From positions 1 to 64,000 of IMG/VR virus record IMGVR_UViG_3300046373_000069: DNA of 64,000 bases, one strand, 5' to 3'. Shown one piece after another: positions 1 through 8,045 of the stretch. The notes under the pieces are model-generated. The model did not search any database and was not told the DNA's origin. It saw nothing but the letters and a program-made list of their open reading frames with translations. The DNA comes from a virus. Within the stretch, counting starts at the first letter, position 1. The number at the start of each line of letters is the position of its first letter. Position numbers and translations under genes: made by a program.

Positions 1-101
1 AATTTGAACGACTCTCCCTCTTCTTCAATATCGTGCAAGCCCAGCTGAAATACAAGCTATAAAAATATATTCTTTGCCGCATCTTTCTGTGCGTGCTCGG
101 G

Positions 102-129
102 TTGTGTTCCTGTAATGTTGCTGTATACT
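102..129 (+). promoter_or_regulatory. Putative sigma70 promoter
   Basis: TTGTGT at 102-107 and TATACT at 124-129 are separated by 16 bp, upstream of the first gene at 216. The -35 match is weak, so this is a tentative call. Confidence 0.35.
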
Positions 130-215
130 TTGGGAAGTCACACATCGGACAATGTGTCAAACTCTATTTCAAAATATTACAGGGAGCTCCCCTGTGAACA
201 CCACATGGGGGTTGT

Positions 216-488
216 ATGCCACTTAGCAAGCGCATCAATGCAGATTACGTTCCGCCTAACCTATCCAACATGGAGGAGGTCACTTATTGCCTGAACTGTG
301 TTGACCAGACATCGGGCAAAATCGGCTCCTTCGTCTTTGATGAAGCACTCTATGAGAGCACTGGCGCGCACTTCGCCATCACTGAGGTGTTCCTCACTAT
401 AGACGGACTACTAGACTACTTGCGGGGAGAAGGCTTCATAGAGCACCCTCGTGATGTCATGCTGACGGTAAGACGAGCTAAGAAGTGA
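216..488 (+). CDS. Hypothetical early phage protein, 90 aa
   Basis: I do not recognise the family. The protein is acidic and soluble with no membrane segment, and contains a central stretch (about residues 50-75) predicted helical. The start ATG at 216 is preceded by a G-rich run that may serve as ribosome binding site. A perfect 10-bp palindrome, GGGAGCTCCC, lies at 181-190 just upstream. It is the first gene of the rightward early region. Confidence 0.6.
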   Translation: MPLSKRINADYVPPNLSNMEEVTYCLNCVDQTSGKIGSFVFDEALYESTGAHFAITEVFLTIDGLLDYLRGEGFIEHPRDVMLTVRRAKK

Positions 489-537
489 TGTGTTTGTTCT
501 TCGACAAAAGGGATGCAAAATAAATTACACGAAACGC

Positions 538-567
538 TTGACAGGGTACGGATAAGCCTAGTACTAT
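538..567 (+). promoter_or_regulatory. Early promoter
   Basis: TTGACA at 538-543 followed after 18 bp by TACTAT at 562-567, 84 bp upstream of the 651 gene. It belongs to a family of early promoters that start with CTTGAC or CTTGCN and are followed by an A/C-rich leader and a GGAG-type ribosome site. Confidence 0.65.
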
Positions 568-650
568 CACTACATCGACTCAGCAAGCACAACGCTAAGA
601 CGAACAAACTAACCAGTTATTTTTGACACACAAACTTACAGGAGCTACAA

Positions 651-1217
651 ATGAACAAGCCAGCAAACTACGCAGTTGCCACCGCACACAAGAACGCCGA
701 GCAGAAGAAGCCGGTCAGCCTCGACCACAACAAGCGTGCGGAAGATAAAGCAGCCGATAAGGCCATGCCAGAGGCAGCGGAGAAGGCCTTGCAAGTTGCT
801 GCACAAGCCCTACACGATGGCGTGTCTAACGTCTCCAGCATCGACGCAGACATTCCTCGCATCGTCGTACGTCAGGATGTGCGTGGCAAGCAATACGTCT
901 TCTTCGTTGACTCGGAAGATCGGGCAGCAGGCACTATCGAGATGTTTGACGTGTCCACTGGCAAGGCTGAGAAGGAAACTGTGAAGGTGGAATTTTATAA
1001 ACAAGCCACCAAGCCCGTCGAGAATGTCAAGGAGAAGGACAAGGCTGTTGAAGCTGTCATCAAAACTTTTGGTGTGCAACGGGTCATTGTACGTGCCCGA
1101 CTCGTCAAAGAGGGTTCCCTCCAGCAAGACGACGAAGGTAAGTCGAACAATGTTGACGTGGACGCCTTCAAGAAGCGCTTGATTGCGGCAGTGACCAAGG
1201 CTATCATGGAAGCTTGA
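651..1217 (+). CDS. Hypothetical early protein, 188 aa
   Basis: No family recognised. The N-terminal 60 residues are rich in Ala, Lys and Glu and look disordered or helical; the C-terminal half (about 65-188) alternates hydrophobic beta-like segments and charged helices. It has an AGGAG ribosome site, its own promoter at 538 and its own terminator at 1250, so it is a single-gene transcription unit. That arrangement suits an abundantly made early protein. Function unknown. Confidence 0.75.
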   Translation: MNKPANYAVATAHKNAEQKKPVSLDHNKRAEDKAADKAMPEAAEKALQVAAQALHDGVSNVSSIDADIPRIVVRQDVRGKQYVFFVDSEDRAAGTIEMFDVSTGKAEKETVKVEFYKQATKPVENVKEKDKAVEAVIKTFGVQRVIVRARLVKEGSLQQDDEGKSNNVDVDAFKKRLIAAVTKAIMEA

Positions 1218-1249
1218 TAGCTTGTCAACTGAAATATTCCGGACCACTG

Positions 1250-1287
1250 GCCCGCCTCCTTAACCAGGAGCGCGGGCTTTTTCTTTT
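1250..1287 (+). terminator. Intrinsic terminator
   Basis: GCCCGC plus CTCCT pair with AGGAG and GCGGGC (1250-1277), followed by the T-rich tract TTTTTCTTTT. Confidence 0.9.
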
Positions 1288-1327
1288 GTGCTGTCTCTTT
1301 TTATTCTTAAAATAGCGAAGATAGCGC

Positions 1328-1356
1328 TTGCGTTCTGTTTAGGCTTGTGAGAAGAT
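1328..1356 (+). promoter_or_regulatory. Early promoter
   Basis: TTGCGT at 1328-1333 and GAAGAT at 1351-1356 with a 17-bp spacer. The GANANT-type -10 is weak but matches the other early promoters; it would drive the genes from 1400. Confidence 0.45.
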
Positions 1357-1399
1357 GTCTTCATTGGCTGCACAAGCGGCCCTCAACAGGAGAACTTAG

Positions 1400-1918
1400 G
1401 TGAGCAAAAATCATGACGGTTGTGTGCGGAGCTATATTCACACAAGTGCTGCGTGGTATGGTGGTGCAAACGTTCTACGTGACGGGGTTGAAGATGAAGT
1501 AATGATTGGTATGTATGACCCAGATGGAGGCACTACGGGGGAGTTTGCGGTTCGCTGGTACAAGCTCTCAGGTAAGCTAACTCCCAAACTAGAGGCATAC
1601 GACGACGCTTGGAGCGCTTTGCTACAGTTCCAAGACGTACTTGCTATGATGGCTGAATTAGATGGTGAAGACCCATCCCCTGCCGAGTTCTGCCGAATAC
1701 TGGAAGATGCCGGTGTAAAAGATACAACTGAGAGGGAAAGCCCTTACGACAAGCCCAAAACAAGTGTGCAGGATCAACTTGTTGACGCCCTGAATGCCGC
1801 ACGCAGCCAAGTGCGACTGATGGCAAACGGGTTAGGTAAATCAGCGTCTAGTGCAGCAGACGCCTCAGCAACTCTTACTAAGATTGACGCGGCACTAGCC
1901 GCAGCGGAGACAAAATAA
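1400..1918 (+). CDS. Hypothetical protein, 172 aa
   Basis: Unrecognised. Residues 1-100 form a mixed alpha/beta region with many aromatic residues (WYGG, RWYK). Residues 125-172 form an Ala-rich helix that may be a coiled coil. The GTG start is chosen because an AGGAG site lies about 8 bases upstream and no ATG fits. The stop overlaps the next start (TAATG), so it is translationally coupled to the 1918 gene. Confidence 0.7.
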   Translation: MSKNHDGCVRSYIHTSAAWYGGANVLRDGVEDEVMIGMYDPDGGTTGEFAVRWYKLSGKLTPKLEAYDDAWSALLQFQDVLAMMAELDGEDPSPAEFCRILEDAGVKDTTERESPYDKPKTSVQDQLVDALNAARSQVRLMANGLGKSASSAADASATLTKIDAALAAAETK

Positions 1919-2301
1919 TGAACACCATGCAGCAAGAATTCGACGCAGTTGTGCAGCACCTCTACCGCCAAGGCCGTCCATCATTCGAAGATGACCACTG
2001 CAAATATCGCACTGAAGACGGCTTGATGTGTGCTGTAGGGTGTCGCATCCCTAATGAAATGTATAAGCCTGAGATGGATAATTCGATTTCAACTGGGCTA
2101 GGCGACCTTCTTCATATGTACGATTTTCCTCAGGAAGTCTTCACCTACCAAGAGATGTTCATTCGTCTTCAAAGCATCCACGACGCTTGGCAACCTTGGG
2201 AAGTGGTTGATTCCTACCACTTCAGCGACCTAGTGCCACAGCTCAAAGCCTGTGCAGAGAGCTTCGGCCTCACGTACAATGCGCCTGATAAGAGTGCTTG
2301 A
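1918..2301 (+). CDS. Conserved phage hypothetical protein with CAVGC motif, 127 aa
   Basis: The segment MCAVGCRIPNEMY and a later LQSIHDAW resemble a small protein family found widely in phages, annotated only as hypothetical. The gene at 11364 carries a related-looking FCSIGA segment. No catalytic motif can be assigned. The start overlaps the stop of the 1400 gene, indicating one operon. Confidence 0.7.
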   Translation: MNTMQQEFDAVVQHLYRQGRPSFEDDHCKYRTEDGLMCAVGCRIPNEMYKPEMDNSISTGLGDLLHMYDFPQEVFTYQEMFIRLQSIHDAWQPWEVVDSYHFSDLVPQLKACAESFGLTYNAPDKSA

Positions 2302-2356
2302 CAGTCGCTAACAATCACACTAACATAAACACATCAACAAACATAAGGAGGGTGCT

Positions 2357-2581
2357 GTGAAACTTACTGAAAAGATCATAGACGATATCGCTAATATTGT
2401 TTCCCCGCCGGGCGCGACGATGGCGGCACCGGCTGACCTGAGTGCCCTGAAGAGGTTCAACGAGTGGAGTGGTGAAGGTGGGGGAGTTTACGAGCGTGAG
2501 GATGGAGAATATGTGCTGCTCGCCGACGTGCAAGCCCTTCTCGCCGCCCATCAGCCAGCTACCCAAGCGGAGGGCAAATAA
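2357..2581 (+). CDS. Hypothetical protein, 74 aa
   Basis: GTG start preceded by a strong AAGGAGGG site. Small acidic protein with an LADVQALLAAHQ helix near the C terminus, a tail often seen in small phage proteins of unknown function. The next gene begins two bases after its stop, so the two are probably coupled. Confidence 0.65.
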   Translation: MKLTEKIIDDIANIVSPPGATMAAPADLSALKRFNEWSGEGGGVYEREDGEYVLLADVQALLAAHQPATQAEGK

Positions 2582-2582
2582 T

Positions 2583-3806
2583 ATGCAGTTCCAATACAGC
2601 AAAGACGGCGTAGTGACTCTGGTTGGCAATGAGAGATCTCTCATTGTGCACGACGTCCCCGCCTCGCAGCAATCCCCGGCGCGTAGCGACAAGGAGGCAG
2701 AGCGCGAACGCATTCAGCGCCTCGCAGAACTGCACTTCTACGCGCCGGGCGCGCCCAGCATGGACGAGCGCCTGTTCCGGTTCGCAAAGGCGTTGCTCGC
2801 ATCCCAGTCCACTCCCGCAGGGGAAGCCCAAGAGCGCCTGCTGCTGGCCGTCGAGCGCCTCCAGAACATCCGCGACACCGCCTATTTCCATTCTGGCGAA
2901 ATTGGCGCCCTGTACTACCGCAAGGCAGAAAATGCGCTGGCCGAAATCGAAAACCGCGACGCCGTAGACCGTCCGGCAGAGCGCGCCCCAAGCGGCGAAA
3001 GCTATTTCGACGAACAGCAAGTCATGGACTGCTGGCGCCTTGCTGCCGGCGACTGGCGCAAGTTCGCCAATGACATCGAACGCCGCGCGCTTCACGCCGC
3101 CCGCCGCGCTACCGCAGGCACTACAGCAGCCCCTACACAATACCCACACCCTGATTGTGATTGGGCGTGCCACTACCACTGTACAGAGGCGGGCGCATAT
3201 TCACCTCGTTGCGCTACAGCAGCCCCGGTCGCATGGCTGCTGCGCGAGGCTGGCGAAACCACGATCACGCAATGCCATGACGCCGCTGAACATGCGCTCC
3301 GAATCGGTGGCGAAGTCGTGCCGTTGTTTCGCGCTACCGCAGGCAATGCCGCACAGGTATTCCGCAGCGACGACGGCCGCGAAATCACGAAGGTCGGCGA
3401 CGAGTACTTCGGCGACAAAGGCGGCAACGGCCTGTTCCGGCGTGTAGCAGGCAATGCCGCACCTGTTGAGATCGGAGCACTCAACCCTGACGTGCTGGTC
3501 CTGCTCCGCATGCGCTCACCGCAAGCCAACGGAAAGAACGTGCATGTTGTGCTTCGGAAACCCCTCCACTGCGAAACTATCGAGGAACAGAATATACACG
3601 ATAAATTTCTGTACGAGGAGCACACCTGCCCGACCAACTGGATGGGTGTCGAAGTGCTGATTGACGGCGAGGATACCGACCCTCATGGCTTGTTTGAGCA
3701 CGTTCAAACCGTAGAAATGCCGGACGAGGAGATCGACTTGGACAATATCACCGTGGAGGAGATTGCCGAATTGTTCAGTGAGTTTAAGGCTACCGCAGGC
3801 AAGTAA
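2583..3806 (+). CDS. Modular hypothetical protein with repeated ATAGN-type linkers, 407 aa
   Basis: The frame is open further upstream but would overlap the 2357 gene, so ATG 2583, which has a GGAGGG site, is chosen. The protein appears to be several small modules joined by recurring linkers of the type ATAG(N/T), often followed by AAP or AAQ. These occur near residues 177, 209, 259, 289 and at the C-terminal ATAGK. Modules include one with PVAW-type start typical of phage Ea22-like mosaic proteins and one with FRSDDGREITKVGDEYF. The gene is clearly more GC-rich than its neighbours, suggesting separate ancestry. Function unknown. Confidence 0.75.
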   Translation: MQFQYSKDGVVTLVGNERSLIVHDVPASQQSPARSDKEAERERIQRLAELHFYAPGAPSMDERLFRFAKALLASQSTPAGEAQERLLLAVERLQNIRDTAYFHSGEIGALYYRKAENALAEIENRDAVDRPAERAPSGESYFDEQQVMDCWRLAAGDWRKFANDIERRALHAARRATAGTTAAPTQYPHPDCDWACHYHCTEAGAYSPRCATAAPVAWLLREAGETTITQCHDAAEHALRIGGEVVPLFRATAGNAAQVFRSDDGREITKVGDEYFGDKGGNGLFRRVAGNAAPVEIGALNPDVLVLLRMRSPQANGKNVHVVLRKPLHCETIEEQNIHDKFLYEEHTCPTNWMGVEVLIDGEDTDPHGLFEHVQTVEMPDEEIDLDNITVEEIAELFSEFKATAGK

Positions 3807-3838
3807 ACAACACTATTAAAACACTCGACAAACCTCTC

Positions 3839-3866
3839 TTGTAAACTGTCAGCTTCCATGTAGAAT
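3839..3866 (+). promoter_or_regulatory. Putative early promoter
   Basis: TTGTAA at 3839-3844 and TAGAAT at 3861-3866 with 16 bp between, upstream of the 3911 gene. Confidence 0.5.
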
Positions 3867-3910
3867 GAGGTTTATTGCCCTGCCCACACATTCTTTAAAG
3901 GAGACTTAAA

Positions 3911-4114
3911 ATGGAAACTGACAAAGTGCTAATCAAAGTGGTTCTGTGGATTGCTATTCTCGTGTTTTGCTACAACCTGATGCCTGCTGAAGATATTGTC
4001 ATCGAAAGTAAATCCGACTACGTAGGCACCACAACGACGGCGAAGGACGCTTTTGGGACTCGGACATGCCGGTTGGTGACGATTGGCGATACTTCGCGGA
4101 TGACGTGCAGCTAA
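3911..4114 (+). CDS. Small single-pass membrane protein, 67 aa
   Basis: Residues 6-25 (VLIKVVLWIAILVFCYNLM) form a transmembrane helix or signal anchor; the rest is a short polar domain with two Cys residues (RTCRL, MTCS), probably periplasmic. AAGGAG ribosome site. First gene of an operon running to about 8042. Function unknown. Confidence 0.7.
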   Translation: METDKVLIKVVLWIAILVFCYNLMPAEDIVIESKSDYVGTTTTAKDAFGTRTCRLVTIGDTSRMTCS

Positions 4115-4141
4115 AACACTTGTAATTAACTTGGAGAAGGT

Positions 4142-4213
4142 ATGAAACCATTTACTGTTGAGTTTACACTGCGCAGCGTTATTATGGCAGATGCCATTGA
4201 AGAGCAGCTTTGA
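4142..4213 (+). CDS. Very small ORF, 23 aa
   Basis: A 23-codon ORF with a good GGAGAAGG site 2-9 bases before its ATG, filling the gap between the 3911 and 4225 genes. It could be a leader peptide or a decayed gene; there is no family evidence. Confidence 0.35.
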   Translation: MKPFTVEFTLRSVIMADAIEEQL

Positions 4214-4224
4214 GGGAAAGTGAG

Positions 4225-4554
4225 ATGAACAAACCACTGACAGGCCCCTATTACGGATTGCACGAAGAAATGTCTCCAGACGACTCTCGACAAACTGAAT
4301 GGGCAGAACAACGAGCAACGCGCGGCTTTGACAACACTGAGTTGTGGAACCTCGACATCACTATTGCAAAGTTTATTCTTCCTCGCTTGATAGCTTACAA
4401 AGAAGTAAGCACTCATACGGACGATAAAGGTATTGATAAGATGATTGTTGCTTTCGAGGCAATTGTTAATGGGGACTGCTTCAACAGCATGCCAGAGGAA
4501 GTGGAAGAGGGCTTGAAAGTGTTTCATGAGAACTACTTTAGGTTGTGGCTATGA
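4225..4554 (+). CDS. Hypothetical protein, 109 aa
   Basis: Start at ATG 4225 with a GAGGGA site. The first 40 residues resemble small phage proteins that open with a TGPYYG-like segment, followed by helices around the WNLDITIAKFILPRL segment. Its stop overlaps the next start in an ATGA. Function unknown. Confidence 0.7.
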   Translation: MNKPLTGPYYGLHEEMSPDDSRQTEWAEQRATRGFDNTELWNLDITIAKFILPRLIAYKEVSTHTDDKGIDKMIVAFEAIVNGDCFNSMPEEVEEGLKVFHENYFRLWL

Positions 4555-4871
4555 CGCCCCTAGACAGCCTCCTCCGAAGCTCCTTCGAGGATTGGGCAGA
4601 ATCACATTGGGCAGAGGGCCTTAATTGTTATTGGGACGAAGACGAACAAGAGTTCTCAGACGGTCATGTGCAGACAACGTGGGAGGGGTACAAAGAAGCC
4701 ACTCGCAAGCTCCTTGAAAGCCTCGTGCTAGGTGTGGAGGCTACAAGAGAGGGCGCTGCTGTGGTGCTGATGGCTAAGGTGAAGGATGTTACGTTGGTGT
4801 TGAAAAGCGAGTATGTGGCTGTAAACAAACCTATCATCGGATGGGCTATTTCCCCTAAAGAGGTTAGATAA
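4551..4871 (+). CDS. Hypothetical protein, 106 aa
   Basis: ATG 4551 sits in an ATGA overlap with the preceding gene. Residues 10-45 are aromatic and acidic (FEDWAESHWAEGLNCYWDED, split by acidic runs), a composition common in small phage early proteins. Function unknown. Confidence 0.65.
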   Translation: MTPLDSLLRSSFEDWAESHWAEGLNCYWDEDEQEFSDGHVQTTWEGYKEATRKLLESLVLGVEATREGAAVVLMAKVKDVTLVLKSEYVAVNKPIIGWAISPKEVR

Positions 4872-5086
4872 TGAAAAACACAAAAATTGACGTAGCTATG
4901 CGCAAGGCTTTCCAGCTTGGCGAAGCCTACAGGGTGGCTATGAAAGGGCATGACATCGCCGCCGCAGACATCGCTTGGGCAGACTTTGAAGCCTACATCA
5001 CAACAACTATGCTAGACGAGAATGGCGACACGAACATGATTGACGAGGAGAATGAGCGCAGGAAGCGGTTTGGGAGGATGCGGTGA
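4871..5086 (+). CDS. Hypothetical protein, 71 aa
   Basis: Starts in a TAATG overlap with the 4551 gene. Predicted helical; ends in a basic stretch RRKRFGRMR. Part of the tightly coupled operon. No family recognised. Confidence 0.65.
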   Translation: MKNTKIDVAMRKAFQLGEAYRVAMKGHDIAAADIAWADFEAYITTTMLDENGDTNMIDEENERRKRFGRMR

Positions 5087-5246
5087 CAATCCTAGAAATG
5101 ATTGCAGAGTGGCGTAAAGGCTGCTCCAACGCAGGACACATGAATTGCACAAGTGTGGCTACTGCGCAGAAGTATTGATTGACATTATTGAGAGGAAGCT
5201 TAAGAATGAAGTCGAGCATACACGGGCTCAAGGGCGACAACGGTAG
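5083..5246 (+). pseudogene. Frameshifted small CxxC gene
   Basis: GTG at 5083 (GTGA overlap) opens a 31-codon ORF (stop at 5176-5178) beginning TILEMIAEWRKGCSNAG. After about codon 19 the reading makes no sense, whereas the next frame continues as THELHKCGYCAEVLIDIIERK up to a stop at 5244-5246. Joined, the two parts give a typical small phage protein with a Cys pair and a C-terminal helix. A single indel near 5137-5145 would explain this; a sequencing error is the alternative. This rests on composition, not alignment. Confidence 0.5.
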
Positions 5247-5322
5247 GGATGAAGTGATTGGTGTTGCTGTCGTATTCGTCTTTTTAGCAATCGTGGGTCT
5301 ACTCATTTGGGGCTTGGTATGA
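5206..5322 (+). CDS. Tiny membrane protein, 38 aa
   Basis: ATG at 5206 with an AGAGGAAG site. Residues 16-37 (VIGVAVVFVFLAIVGLLIWG) make one transmembrane helix. Its end overlaps the next gene in an ATGA. Too short for the usual gene finders but well placed and translationally coupled. Confidence 0.55.
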   Translation: MKSSIHGLKGDNGRDEVIGVAVVFVFLAIVGLLIWGLV

Positions 5323-5546
5323 ACACGCTTGATCTAGCACCACTGGAAATTCTTCTCAGTAAGTACAGTCCGCGCACACGTAACAGGATTGACTTTGGCA
5401 GCATGGGCCACAACGCTTTCTACCACAACGTTGACAGCAAAGACAATCCGTTTCCTCTGGATAGCAAAGCAGGGAAATCATGGGATAATGGATGGTGGGC
5501 AGCATGGGAAGGCTGGCAAGATCACTTGAACGAGGACTGGCAATGA
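5319..5546 (+). CDS. Hypothetical protein, 75 aa
   Basis: ATG 5319 overlaps the previous stop. The C-terminal half is Trp-rich (KSWDNGWWAAWEGWQDHL), a signature of a common small phage protein family in which a WDNGWWAAWEGW-like segment ends the chain. Function unknown. Confidence 0.7.
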   Translation: MNTLDLAPLEILLSKYSPRTRNRIDFGSMGHNAFYHNVDSKDNPFPLDSKAGKSWDNGWWAAWEGWQDHLNEDWQ

Positions 5547-5881
5547 ACGAAACACTAAAGATTGAACAAGCATACTACAGAGCCATCGGTGTCGCTTCGC
5601 TTTACAAGGACTATCCAGAGGACGGCTATGACTGTCTGGTAGACCTACGAGGCAATCAGCTTGAAGGCATTCTCTTCAGCGATGTTCAAGGCTATCGTGT
5701 TATGCGCCGCGAAGAGATTAATGTGGAGTTTTACCCAGACCGTGTATATGCTTGGCACCCTGACGGCACTACAGGCATTCATGTGTATTACACAGATGAG
5801 CAATGGAAGAGTAAGCTGTGGGTGCTGAATTCTGCGATTGTGCAGGCTGCTACGCAGAAGCTTGAGAGGAACATCGTATGA
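5543..5881 (+). CDS. Hypothetical protein, 112 aa
   Basis: ATG 5543 in an ATGA overlap. Mixed alpha/beta protein with beta-rich middle (VDLRGNQLEGILFSDVQGY). No family recognised; stop overlaps the next start at 5878. Confidence 0.65.
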   Translation: MNETLKIEQAYYRAIGVASLYKDYPEDGYDCLVDLRGNQLEGILFSDVQGYRVMRREEINVEFYPDRVYAWHPDGTTGIHVYYTDEQWKSKLWVLNSAIVQAATQKLERNIV

Positions 5882-6075
5882 ACAAAACACAATTAACAAA
5901 GCTGCTGATTCGCTCGGCAGACAATAAAGATATCCAAGTGGTGATGCTTCCACCGGGCTATACAGTTACTGCTGGCTACACTCTGACAGGCTGGGAGGAA
6001 GAGCATGTTGACTTGCTCAACCTTGTGGAGCGGTATTTGACCCGCAAGCAAGAAGCGCACTACAACTACAAATAA
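5878..6075 (+). CDS. Hypothetical protein, 65 aa
   Basis: ATG 5878 overlaps the preceding stop (GTATGA). Short soluble protein ending in basic residues. Unknown function. Confidence 0.65.
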   Translation: MNKTQLTKLLIRSADNKDIQVVMLPPGYTVTAGYTLTGWEEEHVDLLNLVERYLTRKQEAHYNYK

Positions 6076-6089
6076 CTAAGGAGAACTGT

Positions 6090-6476
6090 ATGACACCGTG
6101 GGAAAAGACAGCACAGGCGAATGCCGCCTTGCAGAAAGCTACGCAATACATCGGAAAGATTGGTCGAGTGGAGGCACACTTCACGCCCTACACTTACGGC
6201 AAATTACATAGCCTTGAGATTAACACTCAAATCTGTCATCAAGAGTCACACTCTGCACAAAACTACTGGAAGTGTGTGGAGTTTGATGATGCTCTGGCAG
6301 AGGTTGTGCGGGAACAGTTTGCAGACCTTGCAAAGCTTGCTATCCTAAAGCTTCAGAAGCAGTACAGTGCTGCGCGGCTGGCTGAGAAGGATAGCTTGTT
6401 GGCGCAACTGGCAGAGATTGAGCGCATTGAGAATGACGAGAAGGTTAAGGCTGTTTTGAGTAATCTTGGGAAATGA
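6090..6476 (+). CDS. Hypothetical protein, 128 aa
   Basis: Preceded by AAGGAGAACT. The C-terminal 60 residues are a long amphipathic helix (LQKQYSAARLAEKDSLLAQL onwards) likely to form a coiled coil; the N-terminal half has a YIGKIGRVEAHF beta segment. Unrecognised. Confidence 0.65.
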   Translation: MTPWEKTAQANAALQKATQYIGKIGRVEAHFTPYTYGKLHSLEINTQICHQESHSAQNYWKCVEFDDALAEVVREQFADLAKLAILKLQKQYSAARLAEKDSLLAQLAEIERIENDEKVKAVLSNLGK

Positions 6477-6477
6477 C

Positions 6478-6699
6478 ATGAACGAAGAACAACTGAAGCA
6501 AGCCTTGCAAGAGGCTTTCAATTACGGCCAGAGGGTAGGCTGTAGCGATGGCATGGGGCCATTTATAACGGATGCTCGGCAGCTTAAGTGGGACATTCTT
6601 GTGCAGAAGTGGTTGGATGTGCTGCTCAATGATGGGAATTGCGAAGGGTGCGATGGAGGATGCTTTAGCTGCCCTGCTAGGGAAGATGACTACGAATGA
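6478..6699 (+). CDS. Small Cys-rich protein, 73 aa
   Basis: ATG 6478 lies one base after the previous stop. The C terminus CEGCDGGCFSCPARED contains two CxxC pairs and may bind zinc. The N-terminal part is helical. A metal-binding role is inferred only from the Cys pattern. Confidence 0.65.
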   Translation: MNEEQLKQALQEAFNYGQRVGCSDGMGPFITDARQLKWDILVQKWLDVLLNDGNCEGCDGGCFSCPAREDDYE

Positions 6700-6881
6700 C
6701 TGACTTCTACAAAGGGCAAGTGCTTTTAGTCTGCAACCAAGGCACAGCCATAACTCCACAAACTATTAAGGTAACTATACAATGGGTTGCACCAGACCGA
6801 GTACACTACACGGTGGAAGGCGATCCGAAGATGCGAGAAACTTCAATCGAACGATTTACCAACATTGCGAAGATCAAATGA
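6696..6881 (+). CDS. Hypothetical protein, 61 aa
   Basis: ATG 6696 overlaps the previous stop (ATGA). Predicted small beta-barrel-like fold (KGQVLLVC..TIKVTIQWVAPDRVHYTVEG). Unknown function. Confidence 0.6.
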   Translation: MTDFYKGQVLLVCNQGTAITPQTIKVTIQWVAPDRVHYTVEGDPKMRETSIERFTNIAKIK

Positions 6882-7036
6882 ACAAAAACGACAGCATTAC
6901 ACTGAAAATGCTAATCAACCAACGCTGTTATGTACTTGCCGCATATTGGGAGAATAAAGCGGACTACGAAGAGTTAGAACTTGCAGAGACACGGCTGAAC
7001 GCATTCATCGACAGCTTAATTAAGAGTTCTGAATGA
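6878..7036 (+). CDS. Hypothetical protein, 52 aa
   Basis: The frame is open from 6782, but ATG 6878 overlaps the upstream stop and is the natural start. All-helical short protein. Unknown function. Confidence 0.6.
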   Translation: MNKNDSITLKMLINQRCYVLAAYWENKADYEELELAETRLNAFIDSLIKSSE

Positions 7037-7290
7037 TACTAATCTATCCACAGCCGCCTCTCGGCATAAAGTACATGCTCGGAAATGAAAGCTGGTTAGA
7101 ACCTGACAAGCGCACTCCGTTGCGCCTACACTGCGAAGAGTGGGGCAACCTAGGGCCTCTGGAGCTTGATAGGGAAATTCCTGTGAATGCTTCCGGGTTT
7201 CGTGTACGATGCACTACGATTGAAGCGCCGGAGGGCGTGACAGGATTTATGGAGAAAGCTGGGAAGTATTACTGGACGAGTGAGAAATGA
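7033..7290 (+). CDS. Hypothetical protein, 85 aa
   Basis: ATG 7033 overlaps the previous stop. Proline-rich N terminus, then beta-rich sequence. It precedes and overlaps the ATP-grasp gene by four bases, so the two are probably made together. Unknown function. Confidence 0.6.
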   Translation: MILIYPQPPLGIKYMLGNESWLEPDKRTPLRLHCEEWGNLGPLELDREIPVNASGFRVRCTTIEAPEGVTGFMEKAGKYYWTSEK

Positions 7291-8042
7291 GCAACACAGT
7301 ATTCTTCGTGCAGAACAACCTAGTCGAACACCTCACCGCCCCCGTTGCAAAGTTTGCCCACATCAATGGCTACGAGATTATCGACAGGTCTTCCACATCC
7401 TCTATGATTGTGGACGATTGCGGAGTTGATTGGAATGCGTATAGCTCAGTGTTTATTTATGGGAGCGTTCAGTTTCTCCGCAAGGCTAAACAATCGAGCC
7501 TGTCTAAATACGTGCAGTATGACGAGAAAGCATTCTCCAACGAGCTTTGGGAGTTTGTCTTCCAGAATGAGCTTCTTAATTGTGGCGGCTCTGTGTGCAA
7601 GGCTTCTGAGATTACGCTGTCATCCCCTATACATATTCGCCCTCTGAACGAGGACAAAGCATTCACTGCAAAGGTGTTCGATAGTGAAAGTTGGCAGGCT
7701 GTGCAATGTGCCCTATCGCCCGATCTGCTGTGCTGGGTTAGCCCTGTCAAGGGCATTGACGCAGAGTGGCGCTGCTGGTTTATTGGCGGGGAATTAGTAG
7801 GGGCTAGTCAGTATCGTGAAGACAACGCTATGAAGGTGGTGAGGGGCGCTCCTGAACATGTTTTAGCATATACTCAGGATATAGCATCTCATTGGCTTCC
7901 TGCGGAGTGTGTTGTAATGGACGTTGCGCTGACACTGGAAGGATTAAAGATTGTAGAGTTTAATCCCATACATTGCTCAGGGTGGTATGCAGCAGACGTG
8001 GAGAATGTGCTTCAAAGGTGGGTTGAATTTGTGGGGAAGTGA
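7287..8042 (+). CDS. ATP-grasp domain protein (R2K/DUF4343-like), 251 aa
   Basis: ATP-grasp enzymes join a carboxylate to an amine or other nucleophile using ATP. Supporting segments, in order: IRPLNEDKAFTAKVF (about 113-127, nucleotide-binding Lys), EWRCWFIGGELVGASQYR (about 157-174, the Arg-bearing core strand pair), and EFNPIHCSGWY near 230-240, which supplies the Glu-x-Asn metal-binding pair. Length and layout fit the short phage R2K clade described in bioinformatic surveys of conflict systems, where a peptide-tagging role is suggested but unproven. It is the last gene of the 3911-8042 operon and is followed directly by a strong terminator. Confidence 0.75.
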   Translation: MSNTVFFVQNNLVEHLTAPVAKFAHINGYEIIDRSSTSSMIVDDCGVDWNAYSSVFIYGSVQFLRKAKQSSLSKYVQYDEKAFSNELWEFVFQNELLNCGGSVCKASEITLSSPIHIRPLNEDKAFTAKVFDSESWQAVQCALSPDLLCWVSPVKGIDAEWRCWFIGGELVGASQYREDNAMKVVRGAPEHVLAYTQDIASHWLPAECVVMDVALTLEGLKIVEFNPIHCSGWYAADVENVLQRWVEFVGK

Positions 8043-8045
8043 CAG

